From contig NZ_LGUC01000001.1 of the NCBI RefSeq assembly GCF_001307315.1, positions 806,001 through 870,000 of the forward strand: a stretch of DNA of 64,000 bases, in the 5' to 3' direction. The translations under genes were made by a program, and so were the position numbers. Below are positions 48,750-57,924 of this stretch, one piece after another. The notes below the pieces were generated by a model, which saw only the letters and a list, made by a program, of their open reading frames with translations, did not search any database and was not told the DNA's origin. The first letter of the stretch is position 1; each line of letters starts with the position of its first letter. The stretch comes from Halolamina pelagica. Its GTDB lineage: Archaea > Halobacteriota > Halobacteria > Halobacteriales > Haloferacaceae.

Positions 48750-49877
48750 CTACTGTTCGGCGACCTGCCGGGACCACTCGCCGAGCCAGTCGTCGACGTT
48801 CCCGGAGAGCCGGTCGTAGTCGAACGACACCACCGTCTCGGGCTCCGGCGTCAGCTCGTCGAACTTCTCTGGGAGCTCGGCGTTGTCGACCGCCGGCAAC
48901 GCCACGTTGCGCTGGGCGACCTCGGCCTGGATCTCGGGGCGGAGCATGAACGAGATGAACGACTCGGCCAGGTCGGGCTTGTCGGTGTCGCTGAACCGGG
49001 CCATCGCCTCGAGGTAGGCGTACCCCTCGCCGTTCAGGAAGCCGATCTGGTGTTCGGCCATGTCGGCGTCGGACATGTCGGCGAACACTTGGTCGGTTGA
49101 GTACGAGACGACCGCGGGCGCCTCGCCCTCGCTGTAGGCGCCGTAGGCGGCGCCCCAGCCTTCGAGGATCCGGGCGCCGTTGTCGAGCAGCCGCTGCCAG
49201 TAGTCGAGGTAGCCGTCCTCGCCGTACTCGTTGATCGTCCAGAACAGGAACTCAAGTCCCGTCTCGCTGTTCTGGGGGTTCGGGATCAACAGCGCGTCGC
49301 GGTACTCCTCGGTCGTGAGATCCTCGAACGTCTCCGGCCCGGAGACCCCACGCTCGTCGAGCATGTTCTGGTTGTAGACGAGGCTGATGTACGCCGCCCC
49401 CATCGGCAGCGCCCGCCCCTGTGGGTCGAACTGGTACTCGTCGATCAGGTGGTCGGCGTTGTCGATGTTGCCGGTGTCGACCGAGTCGAACAGCGAGTCG
49501 CCGTTCTGGAGGTTGTCGTCGGCACGGACCATGTTCTCCGGCGTGAGGCCCGCGTAGAGGTCGGTGTCGACGGTGACGCCCTGATTGCGCCGCTGGAGGA
49601 AGTAGTCGATCCCCCCGTCCGGCGCGAACCACTCGAGTGTGGCGTCGTGTTCGGCTTCGAACTGCTCTTTCACCCACGCGCCGGGGCTCGTACTCGGCGC
49701 GTCGATGAACGAGGTGTACGTCCCGACACGGAGCGTCGGCGTTCCCTCGGTCGTCCCCGTGGTCGTGCCTGTCGGAGTGTCGGTACTGCCGTCTTCGCCG
49801 GTCGGTTCCGCGGAGCAGCCCGCGATCAGGGCCGCAGCGCCCACGCCGGCGGTTCGAAGGTACGCGCGTCGCTTCAT
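48750..49877 (-). CDS. Thiamine-type ABC transporter substrate-binding lipoprotein
   Basis: 375 residues. The signal MKRRAYLRTAGVGAAALIAGC has a twin arginine and lipobox, then a Thr-rich spacer (about 25-48). The mature part LRVGTYTSFIDAPSTSPGAWVKEQFEAEHDATLEWF resembles the TbpA/ThiB family, with VYNQNMLDERGVSGPETFEDL, NPQNSETGLEFLFWTI and VSYSTDQVFADM. It should capture thiamine or a phosphate ester outside the membrane. No TPP riboswitch is visible; the promoter carries a palindromic TATA box. Confidence 0.83.
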   Translation of the reverse strand: MKRRAYLRTAGVGAAALIAGCSAEPTGEDGSTDTPTGTTTGTTEGTPTLRVGTYTSFIDAPSTSPGAWVKEQFEAEHDATLEWFAPDGGIDYFLQRRNQGVTVDTDLYAGLTPENMVRADDNLQNGDSLFDSVDTGNIDNADHLIDEYQFDPQGRALPMGAAYISLVYNQNMLDERGVSGPETFEDLTTEEYRDALLIPNPQNSETGLEFLFWTINEYGEDGYLDYWQRLLDNGARILEGWGAAYGAYSEGEAPAVVSYSTDQVFADMSDADMAEHQIGFLNGEGYAYLEAMARFSDTDKPDLAESFISFMLRPEIQAEVAQRNVALPAVDNAELPEKFDELTPEPETVVSFDYDRLSGNVDDWLGEWSRQVAEQ

Positions 49878-49899
49878 GAGTACCCGTTACTATTCGGCC

Positions 49900-49909
49900 G
49901 TTATATAAC
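49900..49909 (-). promoter_or_regulatory. Palindromic TATA box of the thiamine-type ABC operon
   Basis: GTTATATAAC, a perfect 10-base palindrome centred 27 bases before ATG 49877. It is the strongest AT-rich element in the region and probably drives the three transporter genes as a leaderless transcript. Confidence 0.6.
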
Positions 49910-49956
49910 CGTTGGAAATTTGTAGGGAAGGAGTAATTCGCCGGAGTGATCCGAAG

Positions 49957-51102
49957 TCAGCCGGACTCCTTGGTCTCGACCTCGGCGTCGTCGACGAACT
50001 CCGACTCGTCGGCGTCGGCGACCACGTCGTCGGCCGACTGGATGTCGGGCTCGGTGTCGCCGGACATGATCTTCTCGGCCTCCTCCTCCATCGCCTCGGT
50101 GTCGAGCTCGGCGGCCTCGTCGATCTGGCCGAGGATGTTCTCGATGTCGTCGAGCCCCAGCATCTCGCGGGTCTCCTCGTCGAAGTCCAGCGAGTTGAGG
50201 CTCTCCTTGGTCTTGGTGTCGCTGCCGGTCAGGTGCTGGCCGTAGCGGCCGACCAGCGAGGTGAGCTCCTGGGGCATGATGAACGTCGAGGAGTCGCCCT
50301 GCCCGATGTTCTCCAGCGTCTCCATCCCCTTGTCGATGATCGCGCGCTCGCCCATCGACTCGGCGGATTTCGCCCGGAGCACGGTCGAGATGGCGTCACC
50401 CTGCGCTTCGAGGATCTGGGACTGCTTCTCCCCCTGTGCGCGGATGATGTTGGACTGCTTCTCCCCCTCGGCCTCCTCGACGGCGGAGCGTCGCTCCCCC
50501 TGCGCTTCGAGGATCATGGCGCGGCGGCGGCGCTCGGCGGAGGTCTGCTGCTCCATCGCCTGCTGGACGTCCTTCGAGGGGTTGACCTCGCGGACCTCGA
50601 CGGACTCGACGCGGATCCCCCACTCGTCGGTGGGCTCGTCGAGCTCTTTCCGGATCCGGGCGTTGATCTCCTGGCGCTTGTTGAGCGTGTCGTCGAGCTC
50701 CATGTCGCCCAGCACCGCACGGAGGGTGGTCTGGGCGAGGTTAGAGACCGCGGTCTTGTAGTCGTCCACTTCGAGGTACGCCTTCCGGGCGTCCATCACC
50801 TTGATGTAGACGACGGCGTCGGCGGTGACCGGGGAGTTGTCCCGCGTGATCGCCTCCTGGCGGGGCACGTCCAGCGTCTGGGTCCGCATGTCGAACGCGT
50901 GGGTCTGGGAGACGAAGGGCGGGATGAAGTTGATACCCGGTTCGAGGAGCTTGCGGTACTCCCCGAACACGGTGAGGGCTTTCTTCTCCGTTGCGTCGAC
51001 GATCTCCACGGCCTGCCACACCGCGGCGATGACGACGAAGAGGAACAGCAGGCCGACGACGCCCGTGACGGCGCCGGCGAACTGCAGTGGTGCAATGACC
51101 AT
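49957..51102 (-). CDS. SPFH/stomatin-family membrane protein
   Basis: 381 residues. One N-terminal membrane helix (about 8-30) is followed by the SPFH domain (EKKALTVFGEYRKLLEPGINFIPPF; DAVVYIKVMDARKAYLEVDDY; LRAVLGDMELDDTLNKRQEIN), then a long Glu/Ala/Gln coiled coil with near-repeats EGEKQSNIIRAQ and GEKQSQILEAQ (about 210-245) and an acidic C-terminus. These proteins form membrane scaffolds. The upstream NfeD gene is the usual partner. Confidence 0.9.
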   Translation of the reverse strand: MVIAPLQFAGAVTGVVGLLFLFVVIAAVWQAVEIVDATEKKALTVFGEYRKLLEPGINFIPPFVSQTHAFDMRTQTLDVPRQEAITRDNSPVTADAVVYIKVMDARKAYLEVDDYKTAVSNLAQTTLRAVLGDMELDDTLNKRQEINARIRKELDEPTDEWGIRVESVEVREVNPSKDVQQAMEQQTSAERRRRAMILEAQGERRSAVEEAEGEKQSNIIRAQGEKQSQILEAQGDAISTVLRAKSAESMGERAIIDKGMETLENIGQGDSSTFIMPQELTSLVGRYGQHLTGSDTKTKESLNSLDFDEETREMLGLDDIENILGQIDEAAELDTEAMEEEAEKIMSGDTEPDIQSADDVVADADESEFVDDAEVETKESG

Positions 51103-51175
51103 ACCCGGGGTTGGGGTGTTGGTGGCTTAATAGTTTCCCGCGAAAAAACCGCCAGGCGGCGGTGTCGCCCGGCGA

Positions 51176-51909
51176 TCAGTTCGTCTCGGTCTCGCGCTCG
51201 GACTCCTCCTCGGACTCCGCGTCGGACACCCCGTCCTCCGCGGCCTCGTCGGCGGCGACCGCGTCGGGCCGGGAAGTCCAACCGGAATCGTCGCCCGACG
51301 GGGCGTCGTCGGCGTCCGCGGCGTCGTCGCCCGCCCGCTCGTCGGACTCGGCGTCCGCGGCCTCCTTGCGGGCGTTCTCGGCGCGGGCACGTTCGAGTTC
51401 GCGATCGAGGCCCCCCTCGATCGCGCCCAGCGACTCGACGGTGACGACGTTGCCGCCGCCGGGGTCGACCACCATCACCTCCTCGCCTTCGGGGATCTCG
51501 CCCTCGATCGTGCGGGCGGAGTAGTAGGGGTTGAAGCCGCCGTTGTCGATCTTGACCTCGCCCTCTCGAGGGGTGACCCGGGAGGTGACGCGGGCGGTTT
51601 GCCCCTTCAGGTCGGCCGAGTCACTCGTCTGGGGCTGTCCCTTCCCGCCGTAGAAGTCGAGTTCGCGGTAGCCGTACAGCGTGACGATCCCGATCAGGAG
51701 CACGAGTCCGGCGAGCACGAACGGCGTCGCCGCGGGGCCGAGCAGCAGGCCGACCAGCCCGGCGCCGAGCAGCGACACGCCGACGACGATGAAGTGGGCC
51801 CCCGGCGCTAACGCCTCCGCGATCGACAGCGCGATCCCTGCCACGACCAACAGCAGGGGAGCGTCTCGGGGCCAAGCAGCCCTGACTGGAGCAGCATCGT
51901 GCTGGACAT
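51176..51909 (-). CDS. NfeD-family membrane protein, one frameshift
   Basis: The start MSSTMLLQSGLLGPET (ATG 51909) joins LPLLLVVAGIALSIAEALAPG when one base is added at the G4 run 51856-51859, giving 244 residues. Two or three hydrophobic segments (about 18-35, 42-60, 64-85) precede an OB-like domain (DLKGQTARVTSRVTPREGEV; GEIPEGEEVMVVDPGGG). The last 75 residues are very acidic. NfeD proteins pair with SPFH proteins; the SPFH gene starts 73 bases downstream on the same strand. Confidence 0.83.
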
Positions 51910-52038
51910 AGACCCCACGACGTATCAACGTTGGCTCCGTGCCACAGCCATGCTCGGGCGCGAACGGTAAGAGAAGGCTTATTCGGCACGCGAGGGGAAC
52001 TCGGCGGTATGAATCAGTTCGTCCGGGAGGTGAGGTGA

Positions 52039-52908
52039 GTGCCGAGCGTGGACCTCCCCTTCGGACTTCCGGAGGTAGACTACGCCGAGTACTCGAACCG
52101 ACAGCTGGTCGCGGTCCCGCTCGTGGTGCTGGCGATTGCCCTCCTGATCATCGGCGGCGTCTGGCTCACGACTGGCGCGCCGGTCGATCTCGGGATGGAG
52201 TTCACCGGCGGCACCGAGATGCGACTCCAGGTCGACGGCCCGAACGCCGAACAACAGATCCAGGAGGCGTTCACGGCCGAGCCGGCGAGCATCCAGCCGG
52301 TCGCCGGAAGCGACATCTACCTCGTGAGCTTCGGGGCGGATGCGAACAGCGAGCAGTTGGAGACCCAAGCCGAAAACGCCGGCTTCGGCGTGGAGTCGAT
52401 CGATGCCACGTCGCCGAGCTTCGGTAGCGCGGCCCAGACCCAGGCGATCGGCGGCATCGTCATCGCCTTCGCGGGGATGAGCGTGCTCGTGTTCGCGATG
52501 TTCCGAACGTTCGTTCCCAGCATCGCCGTCGTGGTGTCGGCGTTCTCGGACGTGGTGGTGCCGCTGGCGCTGATGAACGTCCTCGGTATCCAGCTCACGC
52601 TCGGCTCGGTCGCCGCGCTGCTGATGATCATCGGGTACTCCGTCGACTCCGACATCCTGCTCAACAACCACGTGCTCCGCCGACAGGGGAGCTTCTACGA
52701 GTCGGCCTATCGCGCGATGGAGACCGGGATCACGATGACGGTGACCTCAATCGCCGCGATGACCGTGATGACGATCGTCGCGACCGCGTTCGGGATCGGG
52801 CTACTCTCCTCGATCGGGCTGATCCTCGTGTTCGGCCTCGCGACCGACCTGCTGAACACCTACATGCTCAACATGTCGCTGCTTCGCTGGTGGAAGTTCG
52901 AGGGGTGA
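52039..52908 (+). CDS. secF: Protein-export membrane protein SecF
   Basis: 289 residues, GTG start. Six hydrophobic segments are visible: about 25-45, then after the periplasmic loop about 137-158, 162-182, 188-208, 240-258 and 262-282. DLGMEFTGGTEMRLQ (about 51) is the first SecF/SecD signature, and SVDSDILLNNHVLRR (about 204) the second. SecF and SecD use the proton gradient to pull proteins through the Sec channel. In haloarchaea the order is secF then secD, as here, 7 bases apart. Confidence 0.92.
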   Translation: MPSVDLPFGLPEVDYAEYSNRQLVAVPLVVLAIALLIIGGVWLTTGAPVDLGMEFTGGTEMRLQVDGPNAEQQIQEAFTAEPASIQPVAGSDIYLVSFGADANSEQLETQAENAGFGVESIDATSPSFGSAAQTQAIGGIVIAFAGMSVLVFAMFRTFVPSIAVVVSAFSDVVVPLALMNVLGIQLTLGSVAALLMIIGYSVDSDILLNNHVLRRQGSFYESAYRAMETGITMTVTSIAAMTVMTIVATAFGIGLLSSIGLILVFGLATDLLNTYMLNMSLLRWWKFEG

Positions 52909-52915
52909 GCCGATA

Positions 52916-54524
52916 ATGGCCGACGAGGGCGGCACGTGGGCCAGCATCAAGGAGAACTGGCGAGTGGCCCTGCTCGTCGTGATCGTGCTCGCGAGCGTGT
53001 TCGCGCTGTTCTCGCCGACGCTCGCACCGAGCACCAACACGCCAGGATCGACGAGCAACGGCACGGCGGCGAACACCGGCATGACGAACCTCCAGTACGG
53101 CCTCGAACTCTCCGGCGGCACCCGGATCCAGGCGCCGCTGGTCGGCGTCCACGCGACCGGCGTCGACGTTCCCAACGGAACCGAGCGGCAGACGATCCGC
53201 CAGGAAGTCGCCGCCGGCCTCGAGAACGCGAGCGCACAGGACATCGCCGTCCGCTACCCCGGCGAGTACGGCGACACCGTCCAGCGGACGACGGTCGTCG
53301 AGGTCAGAACGGCGAACGTCACCGCCGCACAGCTCGACGCCGCGCTGAACGAGGCGGGCTATGAAGCCGACGACACGCAGGACCGCGTCTCGGAGATCAC
53401 CCAGCGGACCGCGGTGACCGTGCTGCGACAGAAGGTCAACGAGGCCGGCCTCTCCGGCGGGACCGTCCGGGTCGTCGGCGGCGACGTGATCGTCGTCGAG
53501 GTGCCCAACGCCAACCAGACCGCAGTCCGCGAGCTGATCGAGTCCCGGGGCAGGTGCTGATCCAGGCGTACCACCAGAACGAGAACGGCACGTACGTCCG
53601 GACGACGATCATGGAGTCCGACGACCTCCGGCAGGTCGGCAACGCCGAACCGCTCGAGGGCGGCCGGGGCGGCGAAGTCGGCGTCATCGTCAGGGAGGAC
53701 GCCGCCGAGGACGTCCAGCAGCGCTTCGTCGACACCGGACTCGCCCAGGAGGGCGGCACGGAGTGCCGCTACCGTGAGAACCCCAACGGGACCGAACCGT
53801 GCATCCTGCTCGTGCAGGACGGCCAGGTCCTGAACGCCTTCGGCGTCGAAGGGGCCCCAACGGCCTCGCCAAGCCGATGCGTGATGGGACGTGGGCGGAC
53901 AACCCGCAGTTCCGCCTGACGACCGGGAACCTCTCGACGGCCCAGGAGGTCGCGATCAACCTCCGCGCCGGCGCGCTCCCGACCGAGCTCGACCTCGACC
54001 AGAACTCGATGCTGTACGTCGACCCCTCGCAGTCCGACCGGTTCAAGACCGACTCGTTGATCGCGGGGATCGCCGCGGTGCTCGCCGTGAGCGGCGTGGT
54101 GTTCGCTCGCTACCGGCGCGTCGAGGTCGCGGGGCCGATGATCGTCACCGCGCTCTCGGAGGTCGTGATCCTGATGGGGGCGGCCGCGGCGATCGGCTAT
54201 CCGATCGATCTCTCGGTGATCGCCGGCTTCGTCGCCGCGATCGGGACCGGGGTGGACGACCTGATCATCATCGCCGACGAGGTGATGAGCGAGGGCGAGG
54301 TGAGCAGCCAGCGCGTGTTCCAGAGCCGCTTCCGCAAGGCGTTCTGGGTCATCGGCGCCGCGGCGGCGACGACGATCGTCGCGCTCTCGCCGTTGGCGGT
54401 GCTCTCGCTCGGCCAGCTCCGCGGGTTCGCGATCTTCACCATCCTCGGCGTGCTCGTCGGGGTGCTGGTCACCCGTCCCGCGTACGGCGACATCCTCCGG
54501 TCGCTGCTGACCGGAGACCACTGA
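52916..54524 (+). CDS. secD: Protein-export membrane protein SecD, two frameshifts
   Basis: Adding one G at 53547-53550 (ELIESRG to QVLIQAYH) and one at 53851-53854 (AFGVEG to GPNGLAKPMR) gives 536 residues. One N-terminal membrane helix (about 16-35) leads to YGLELSGGTRIQAPL (about 61) and the large extracellular domain with P1-type repeats. Five membrane segments follow (about 370-530), including GTGVDDLIIIADEVMSE, the SecD signature. secD is important for haloarchaeal export and not expected to be broken. Confidence 0.9.
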
Positions 54525-54565
54525 GCGGCCGAACGTTTTTCTCCCGTTCGGGCGAATCCCGGCGT

Positions 54566-54829
54566 ATGCCCTCCGGCGCCGATAATGGCGATGACGTCGA
54601 TCCAGAAACCGAACGAGCGATCCGGCAGGCGGTTCGCGCGGAGATCCGCGGCGCCGTCCGGGCGCTGAGCCAGATCGGCGGCGGCCTGCTGCTGGGGTTC
54701 TTCGCGCTCCCGGCGCTCGCTGGCGTGCTGCTGGTGCTGGGTGCGCCGCTGATCGTGGTGGTGATCCTGTGGATCGGCGCGCTGCTCGCGCTCGGCGCGT
54801 ACGCGTGGGAGCTGCCGCCGTTCCGTTAG
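54566..54829 (+). CDS. Small two-helix membrane protein
   Basis: 87 residues. An acidic N-terminus (MPSGADNGDDVDPETERA) and a charged amphipathic helix (IRQAVRAEIRGAVRALSQI) precede two hydrophobic segments (about 38-57 and 60-80). No family recognised, but composition is haloarchaeal. It follows secD by 41 bases on the same strand, so it may belong to the sec operon. Its stop overlaps the convergent rnhB stop (TTAG). Confidence 0.65.
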   Translation: MPSGADNGDDVDPETERAIRQAVRAEIRGAVRALSQIGGGLLLGFFALPALAGVLLVLGAPLIVVVILWIGALLALGAYAWELPPFR

Positions 54830-55476
54830 AACTCGCTCAGCCCGGACTGTTCCGCGCTCGCGAGCACGTCCTCGCAGGTCGCCCACGTCGTCCGGGCGCA
54901 CGCGGGCAGTTCCCCGTGTTCCTCGACGTACCCGGCGAGGAACGCCCGCGTGGTCGGATCGGAGGGGTAGCCGCTCCCGACCGCGCGGTCGTACTCGTCG
55001 TCGATCTCCGCCATCCGGCGGTCCCGCTCGACTTTGGCGACGACGCTCGCGGCCGAAACGACCGCGTACGACTCGTCGGCACCGTGTTCGGCAGTGACTG
55101 TGACCTGGGATCCCCGCTCGGTCACCGCATCCCGGAGTCGCCGGCCGAACCGCGACTCGTCGGTGTCGGCGGCGTCGGCGACCACGTCGTCGCCGTCTCG
55201 GGCGACGGCGGCGACGGCTTCGGCCTGCGCCGCGACGCCGAGGCCGTTCATGTCGGTCTCGGGGGCGTCGATCCGCTCGGGCGCGACGGCCGCGGTCGCA
55301 ACCGATATCTCGGGGCAGTCGCGGAGCCCGGCGGCCAACTCCTCGCGGCGCGCCGCGGACAGCTGCTTCGAGTCGTCGAGCCCTGCCGGGAGGTCGGCGG
55401 GATCGGCCCTGACCGCACCGGCGATCAGCGGACCGAGTGCCGGGCCCTTCCCGGCCTCGTCGGCGCCGACGACCAT
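54826..55476 (-). CDS. rnhB: Ribonuclease HII
   Basis: 216 residues. The active-site motif GADEAGKGPALGPLIAG (Asp5, Glu6) opens the protein; ADPADLPAGLDDSKQLSAARRE, SAASVVAKVERDRRM and GSGYPSDPTTRAFL are further family blocks. It cleaves RNA in DNA and single ribonucleotides. The last seven residues QSGLSEF form a PCNA-binding QxxLxxF motif. Its ATG overlaps the pus10 stop (TGATG), so the two are coupled. Confidence 0.93.
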   Translation of the reverse strand: MVVGADEAGKGPALGPLIAGAVRADPADLPAGLDDSKQLSAARREELAAGLRDCPEISVATAAVAPERIDAPETDMNGLGVAAQAEAVAAVARDGDDVVADAADTDESRFGRRLRDAVTERGSQVTVTAEHGADESYAVVSAASVVAKVERDRRMAEIDDEYDRAVGSGYPSDPTTRAFLAGYVEEHGELPACARTTWATCEDVLASAEQSGLSEF

Positions 55477-56759
55477 CAGTCCCGGAAGTACGCCGCGTTC
55501 TCGAACGGCTCTGATTCGCCCTCGACGCGGAGCACGTCCAGCGCCGTCACCTCGGCGCCGACGCCCAGCAGTCCCGCGAGCGACGGCGTGGTGCGGCCCT
55601 CGTCGCTCGAGACGAGCTCCTTGATGTAGAGCCCGCCCGCACCGTGGATCTCGACGGTCGCAGTCCGGGCGTCCTCGAGGTCGCCCTCGATGTCGTACAC
55701 GTCGCGGGTGCGGACCTTGCTCGCCCGGCGGTGGTCGACACGGTTGGGCGTCTCCTGTTCGATCGTCGCGCCGTCGAGTTCCTCGAGTGCCGCGGCGAAG
55801 TCGTCGGCGTCGACATCGGCGTCGAACGCGACCGCGGCGCGGTAGCGCTTCGAGGCGTCGTGGCGCTTGACGCGCTCGACCATCTCGTGGGTCGCGAGGC
55901 GCAGCCCTTCGACCTCGACTTTCCCGTCGGCGAAGGCGTTGATGTCCTCCTGCAGGCGGTCGGTGTCCACGTCGCGCCGGCGGGGGTCCTCGATCTCGAT
56001 GACGAACGGTCGCCCCGTACCGAGCATCCGGGCGTCGACGTCCTCGCGGCCGGCGCCGTGGAACGTCGCCCCGACGCCGTCCATCACGTCCTCGACGACC
56101 GGTGCGGTGAGCTGTTCGACGCTCTCGGGGTACCGATAGCCCAGCCCGTCACACTCCTCGCAGGGCTCCCGACCCTGCCGGCCGCTGCCGTTGCAGGCCG
56201 AGCAGGGCCACTTCGTCTGCGGGATCCCTCGCTCCAGCTTGCGGTAGCGGCCGTAGACGAACGCGGAGTTGACCTTCGCCTCGACGGTGTCGTCCTCCAG
56301 ATCGAGCAGGAACTGGACCTCCGGGCGGTCGAAGTCGACCTCGGTTCCAGTCAGTCGGCCGACGCGCTTGCCGACCTCGCGGTTGAACTCGCTTTTGAAC
56401 CGTTCGCCGGCGTCGGCGTCGAGGCCGGCGTCCTCCCGGAGCATGCGCTCGTTCTCCTCGATCAGCGCGGGCGGGCGGGTGCCCACCTGGTAGGTCTCGT
56501 ACTCCACGTCCTCGACTTCGGCGGCGGCGCGCTCGGCCCACTCGTCGAACGCGGCGCAGTAGCCTTCACAGACCCAGCACTCTTCAGGGTCGACGTAGGC
56601 GGGTTCCGCGTCGTCCTCCAGCCCGACGACGGTCCGCAGCGCCCGCCCCCGTTCGCGGTTGGTGAGGCCGTGGCTTCGGTCGGCGAAGACGCGGCCCAGA
56701 CAGGCGTCGCAGACCCCGTCGACCGCGAGCACGGCGCGGGCGTCCTCCAGTACGCTCAT
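55476..56759 (-). CDS. pus10: tRNA pseudouridine(54/55) synthase Pus10
   Basis: 427 residues. The N-terminal zinc module has CDACLGRVF (about 17) and CWVCEGYC; a middle zinc knuckle is CSACNGSG with CEECDGLGY (about 185-205). The catalytic block is EDVDARMLGTGRPFVIEIEDP, with Asp as nucleophile (about 235). The C-terminal GGLYIKELVSSDEGRTTPSLAGLL is typical. Pus10 makes pseudouridine at tRNA positions 54 and 55 in archaea. ATG 56759 is the family start. Confidence 0.93.
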   Translation of the reverse strand: MSVLEDARAVLAVDGVCDACLGRVFADRSHGLTNRERGRALRTVVGLEDDAEPAYVDPEECWVCEGYCAAFDEWAERAAAEVEDVEYETYQVGTRPPALIEENERMLREDAGLDADAGERFKSEFNREVGKRVGRLTGTEVDFDRPEVQFLLDLEDDTVEAKVNSAFVYGRYRKLERGIPQTKWPCSACNGSGRQGREPCEECDGLGYRYPESVEQLTAPVVEDVMDGVGATFHGAGREDVDARMLGTGRPFVIEIEDPRRRDVDTDRLQEDINAFADGKVEVEGLRLATHEMVERVKRHDASKRYRAAVAFDADVDADDFAAALEELDGATIEQETPNRVDHRRASKVRTRDVYDIEGDLEDARTATVEIHGAGGLYIKELVSSDEGRTTPSLAGLLGVGAEVTALDVLRVEGESEPFENAAYFRD

Positions 56760-57202
56760 GGCTGGAGTCGGGGCGGAACGGGTAACTACCTTGCCCTTCC
56801 CCGACGGCATCGCTGGGTGGGGAAGACGTGCGTGGTGGAGCGTATTTCTGGGGAGGTGAGAATGGAGGGCCCGTGCGCCAGCGGGGGCGTACACAGGGGG
56901 CGACCCTGCGTGACTTCGCACAGCCACGGCATCGGTTTCGTGATCGGCGCACGGCGGCGCCGATCGGTCACGGGCTATCAATCAGCTTCCGCACAGCCAC
57001 GGCATCGGTTCCGTGATCGGCGCACGGAGGCGCCGAGGGGTTACGTACTGTCAATCGGCTTCCGCACAGCCACGGCATCAGTTCCGTGATCGGCGCACGG
57101 CGGCGCCGAGGGTTACGTACTGTCAATCGGCTTCCGCACAGCCACGGCATCAGTTCCGTGATCGGCGCACGGAGGCGCCGATCGGTCACGTGCCGTGGCT
57201 GG
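56760..57202. other. Noncoding tract holding a tandem repeat
   Basis: No convincing reading frame. The frames that stay open are repetitive and Arg/Pro-rich because they read the 72-base repeat. Positions 56760-56913 have no obvious structure apart from short G runs. Confidence 0.6.
56914..57198. repeat. Four tandem copies of a 72-73-base structured repeat
   Basis: Copies begin at 56914, 56986, 57059 and 57131. Each starts CTTCCGCACAGCCACGGCAT (copy 1 lacks one C) and contains GTGATCGGCGCACGG followed by GGCGCCGA. GATCGGCGC pairs with GCGCCGATC in copies 1 and 4 (9 bp, 6-base loop), and 7 bp remain in copies 2 and 3. Copy 4 also closes an outer stem, AGCCACGGCA with TGCCGTGGCT. Copies 2 and 3 end with TTACGTACTGTCAATCGG; copies 1 and 4 end differently (CGATCGGTCACG). 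Confidence 0.85.
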
Positions 57203-57511
57203 CTAAGGAGGCCCCGTGCGTAACTCCACCTCCACCTCGCTGACACCGAATCGGTCCTCCAGCCGCGCGGCCGTCTCGGCGCTGTCGTCGACGACCAACG
57301 ACGCCGAAACGGTGACCGTCAGGTCGTTCAGGCCAGGGCGGATGCCCTGGAGGTCGACCTCCTCGACCGCGTCGACGCCGTCGGCGCCGCCGAGACGGTC
57401 TCGAACGCCGGTTTCGAGGTCGCCGGCTGCGTTGCGCGGGACGCTAACTGTACAGTCCACACCGATGGGCTGGCGGTGAACCGCCGACCCGTCGGAACTT
57501 TTGGTGCTCAT
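57203..57511 (-). CDS. Small conserved-looking protein, unknown function
   Basis: 102 residues from ATG 57511. It reads MSTKSSDGSAVHRQPIGVDC, then alternates short strands and helices (TVSVPRNAAGDLETGVRDRL; LNDLTVTVSASLVVDDSAET; EVEVELRTGPP), resembling an alpha/beta sandwich. Composition and third-base GC match real genes nearby. No family recognised. The open frame extends upstream to 57718 but that part has non-coding composition. Its 3' end lies 5 bases from the end of the tandem repeat. Confidence 0.55.
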   Translation of the reverse strand: MSTKSSDGSAVHRQPIGVDCTVSVPRNAAGDLETGVRDRLGGADGVDAVEEVDLQGIRPGLNDLTVTVSASLVVDDSAETAARLEDRFGVSEVEVELRTGPP

Positions 57512-57924
57512 CGCATGCTCCCACCACGACTCGAACGTGCTGGGGACCAGCTCCCGTGGGAGTTGGCCCACAACGTGAACAGACGGCTCAGGAAAGTGCA
57601 GGTTCGCACCGACCGGGCCGCCGTGAACCGATTCACGCTGCGAGCCGACCGGAACGAACCTGCGGGCGTACGATGGAAATCCCGACATACCCGAACCGGT
57701 CCGCTCCGGTAAACCCAAGCGCAGAGCTATTGAGCCCTGTGAGCATTGGGAGGGATGTCGGGAGGCGCATCGTTCGTCCTGTCAGTTCCTCTATTCCGGT
57801 CCCACTTAACTCTACTCCGAGGTTGTGAAACCGTGTCACGGGAGTAAGAGACACACCGACGGTCGGTCGGGGCCGGCCGTGCTTCGAACCGAAATCATTT
57901 GTTCGACCGCTCCGACTCGCGAGT
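57512..57924. other. AT-richer intergenic tract, no gene recognised
   Basis: The part from about 57720 to 57860 is clearly less GC-rich than the surroundings and holds GTGTC/GACAC pairs around 57834-57855. I compared it with RNase P and SRP RNA signatures from memory and found no match. It could be a decayed element, an unknown RNA, or long regulatory sequence for the genes on either side. Confidence 0.4.
57891..57900 (+). promoter_or_regulatory. Putative TATA box of the amidohydrolase gene
   Basis: GAAATCATTT centred about 28 bases before ATG 57925, matching a leaderless promoter. Confidence 0.5.

Noticed and set aside
46025-48949. A 974-codon open frame on the plus strand
   Set aside because: It lies opposite the intact ABC ATPase and permease genes and has the Arg/Asp/Gln-rich composition of an antisense shadow.
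49878-49960. TPP riboswitch for the thiamine-type transporter
   Set aside because: The CUGAGA and related core motifs are missing and the TATA box is too close to the ATG to leave a leader.
56914-57198. CRISPR-like array
   Set aside because: Copies are directly contiguous with no unique spacers, the unit is 72 bases, and no cas genes are in the window.
56968-57246. Minus-strand ORF with repeated RAPITELMPWLCGS peptides
   Set aside because: The repeats in the protein only mirror the DNA tandem repeat, and composition is unlike real haloarchaeal proteins.
57541-57800. RNase P or SRP RNA
   Set aside because: CAGGAAAGTGC and GGTAAACCC resemble RNase P signatures, but the other universal motifs (ACAGAA, the second half of P4) and the SRP tetraloop motifs are not found.
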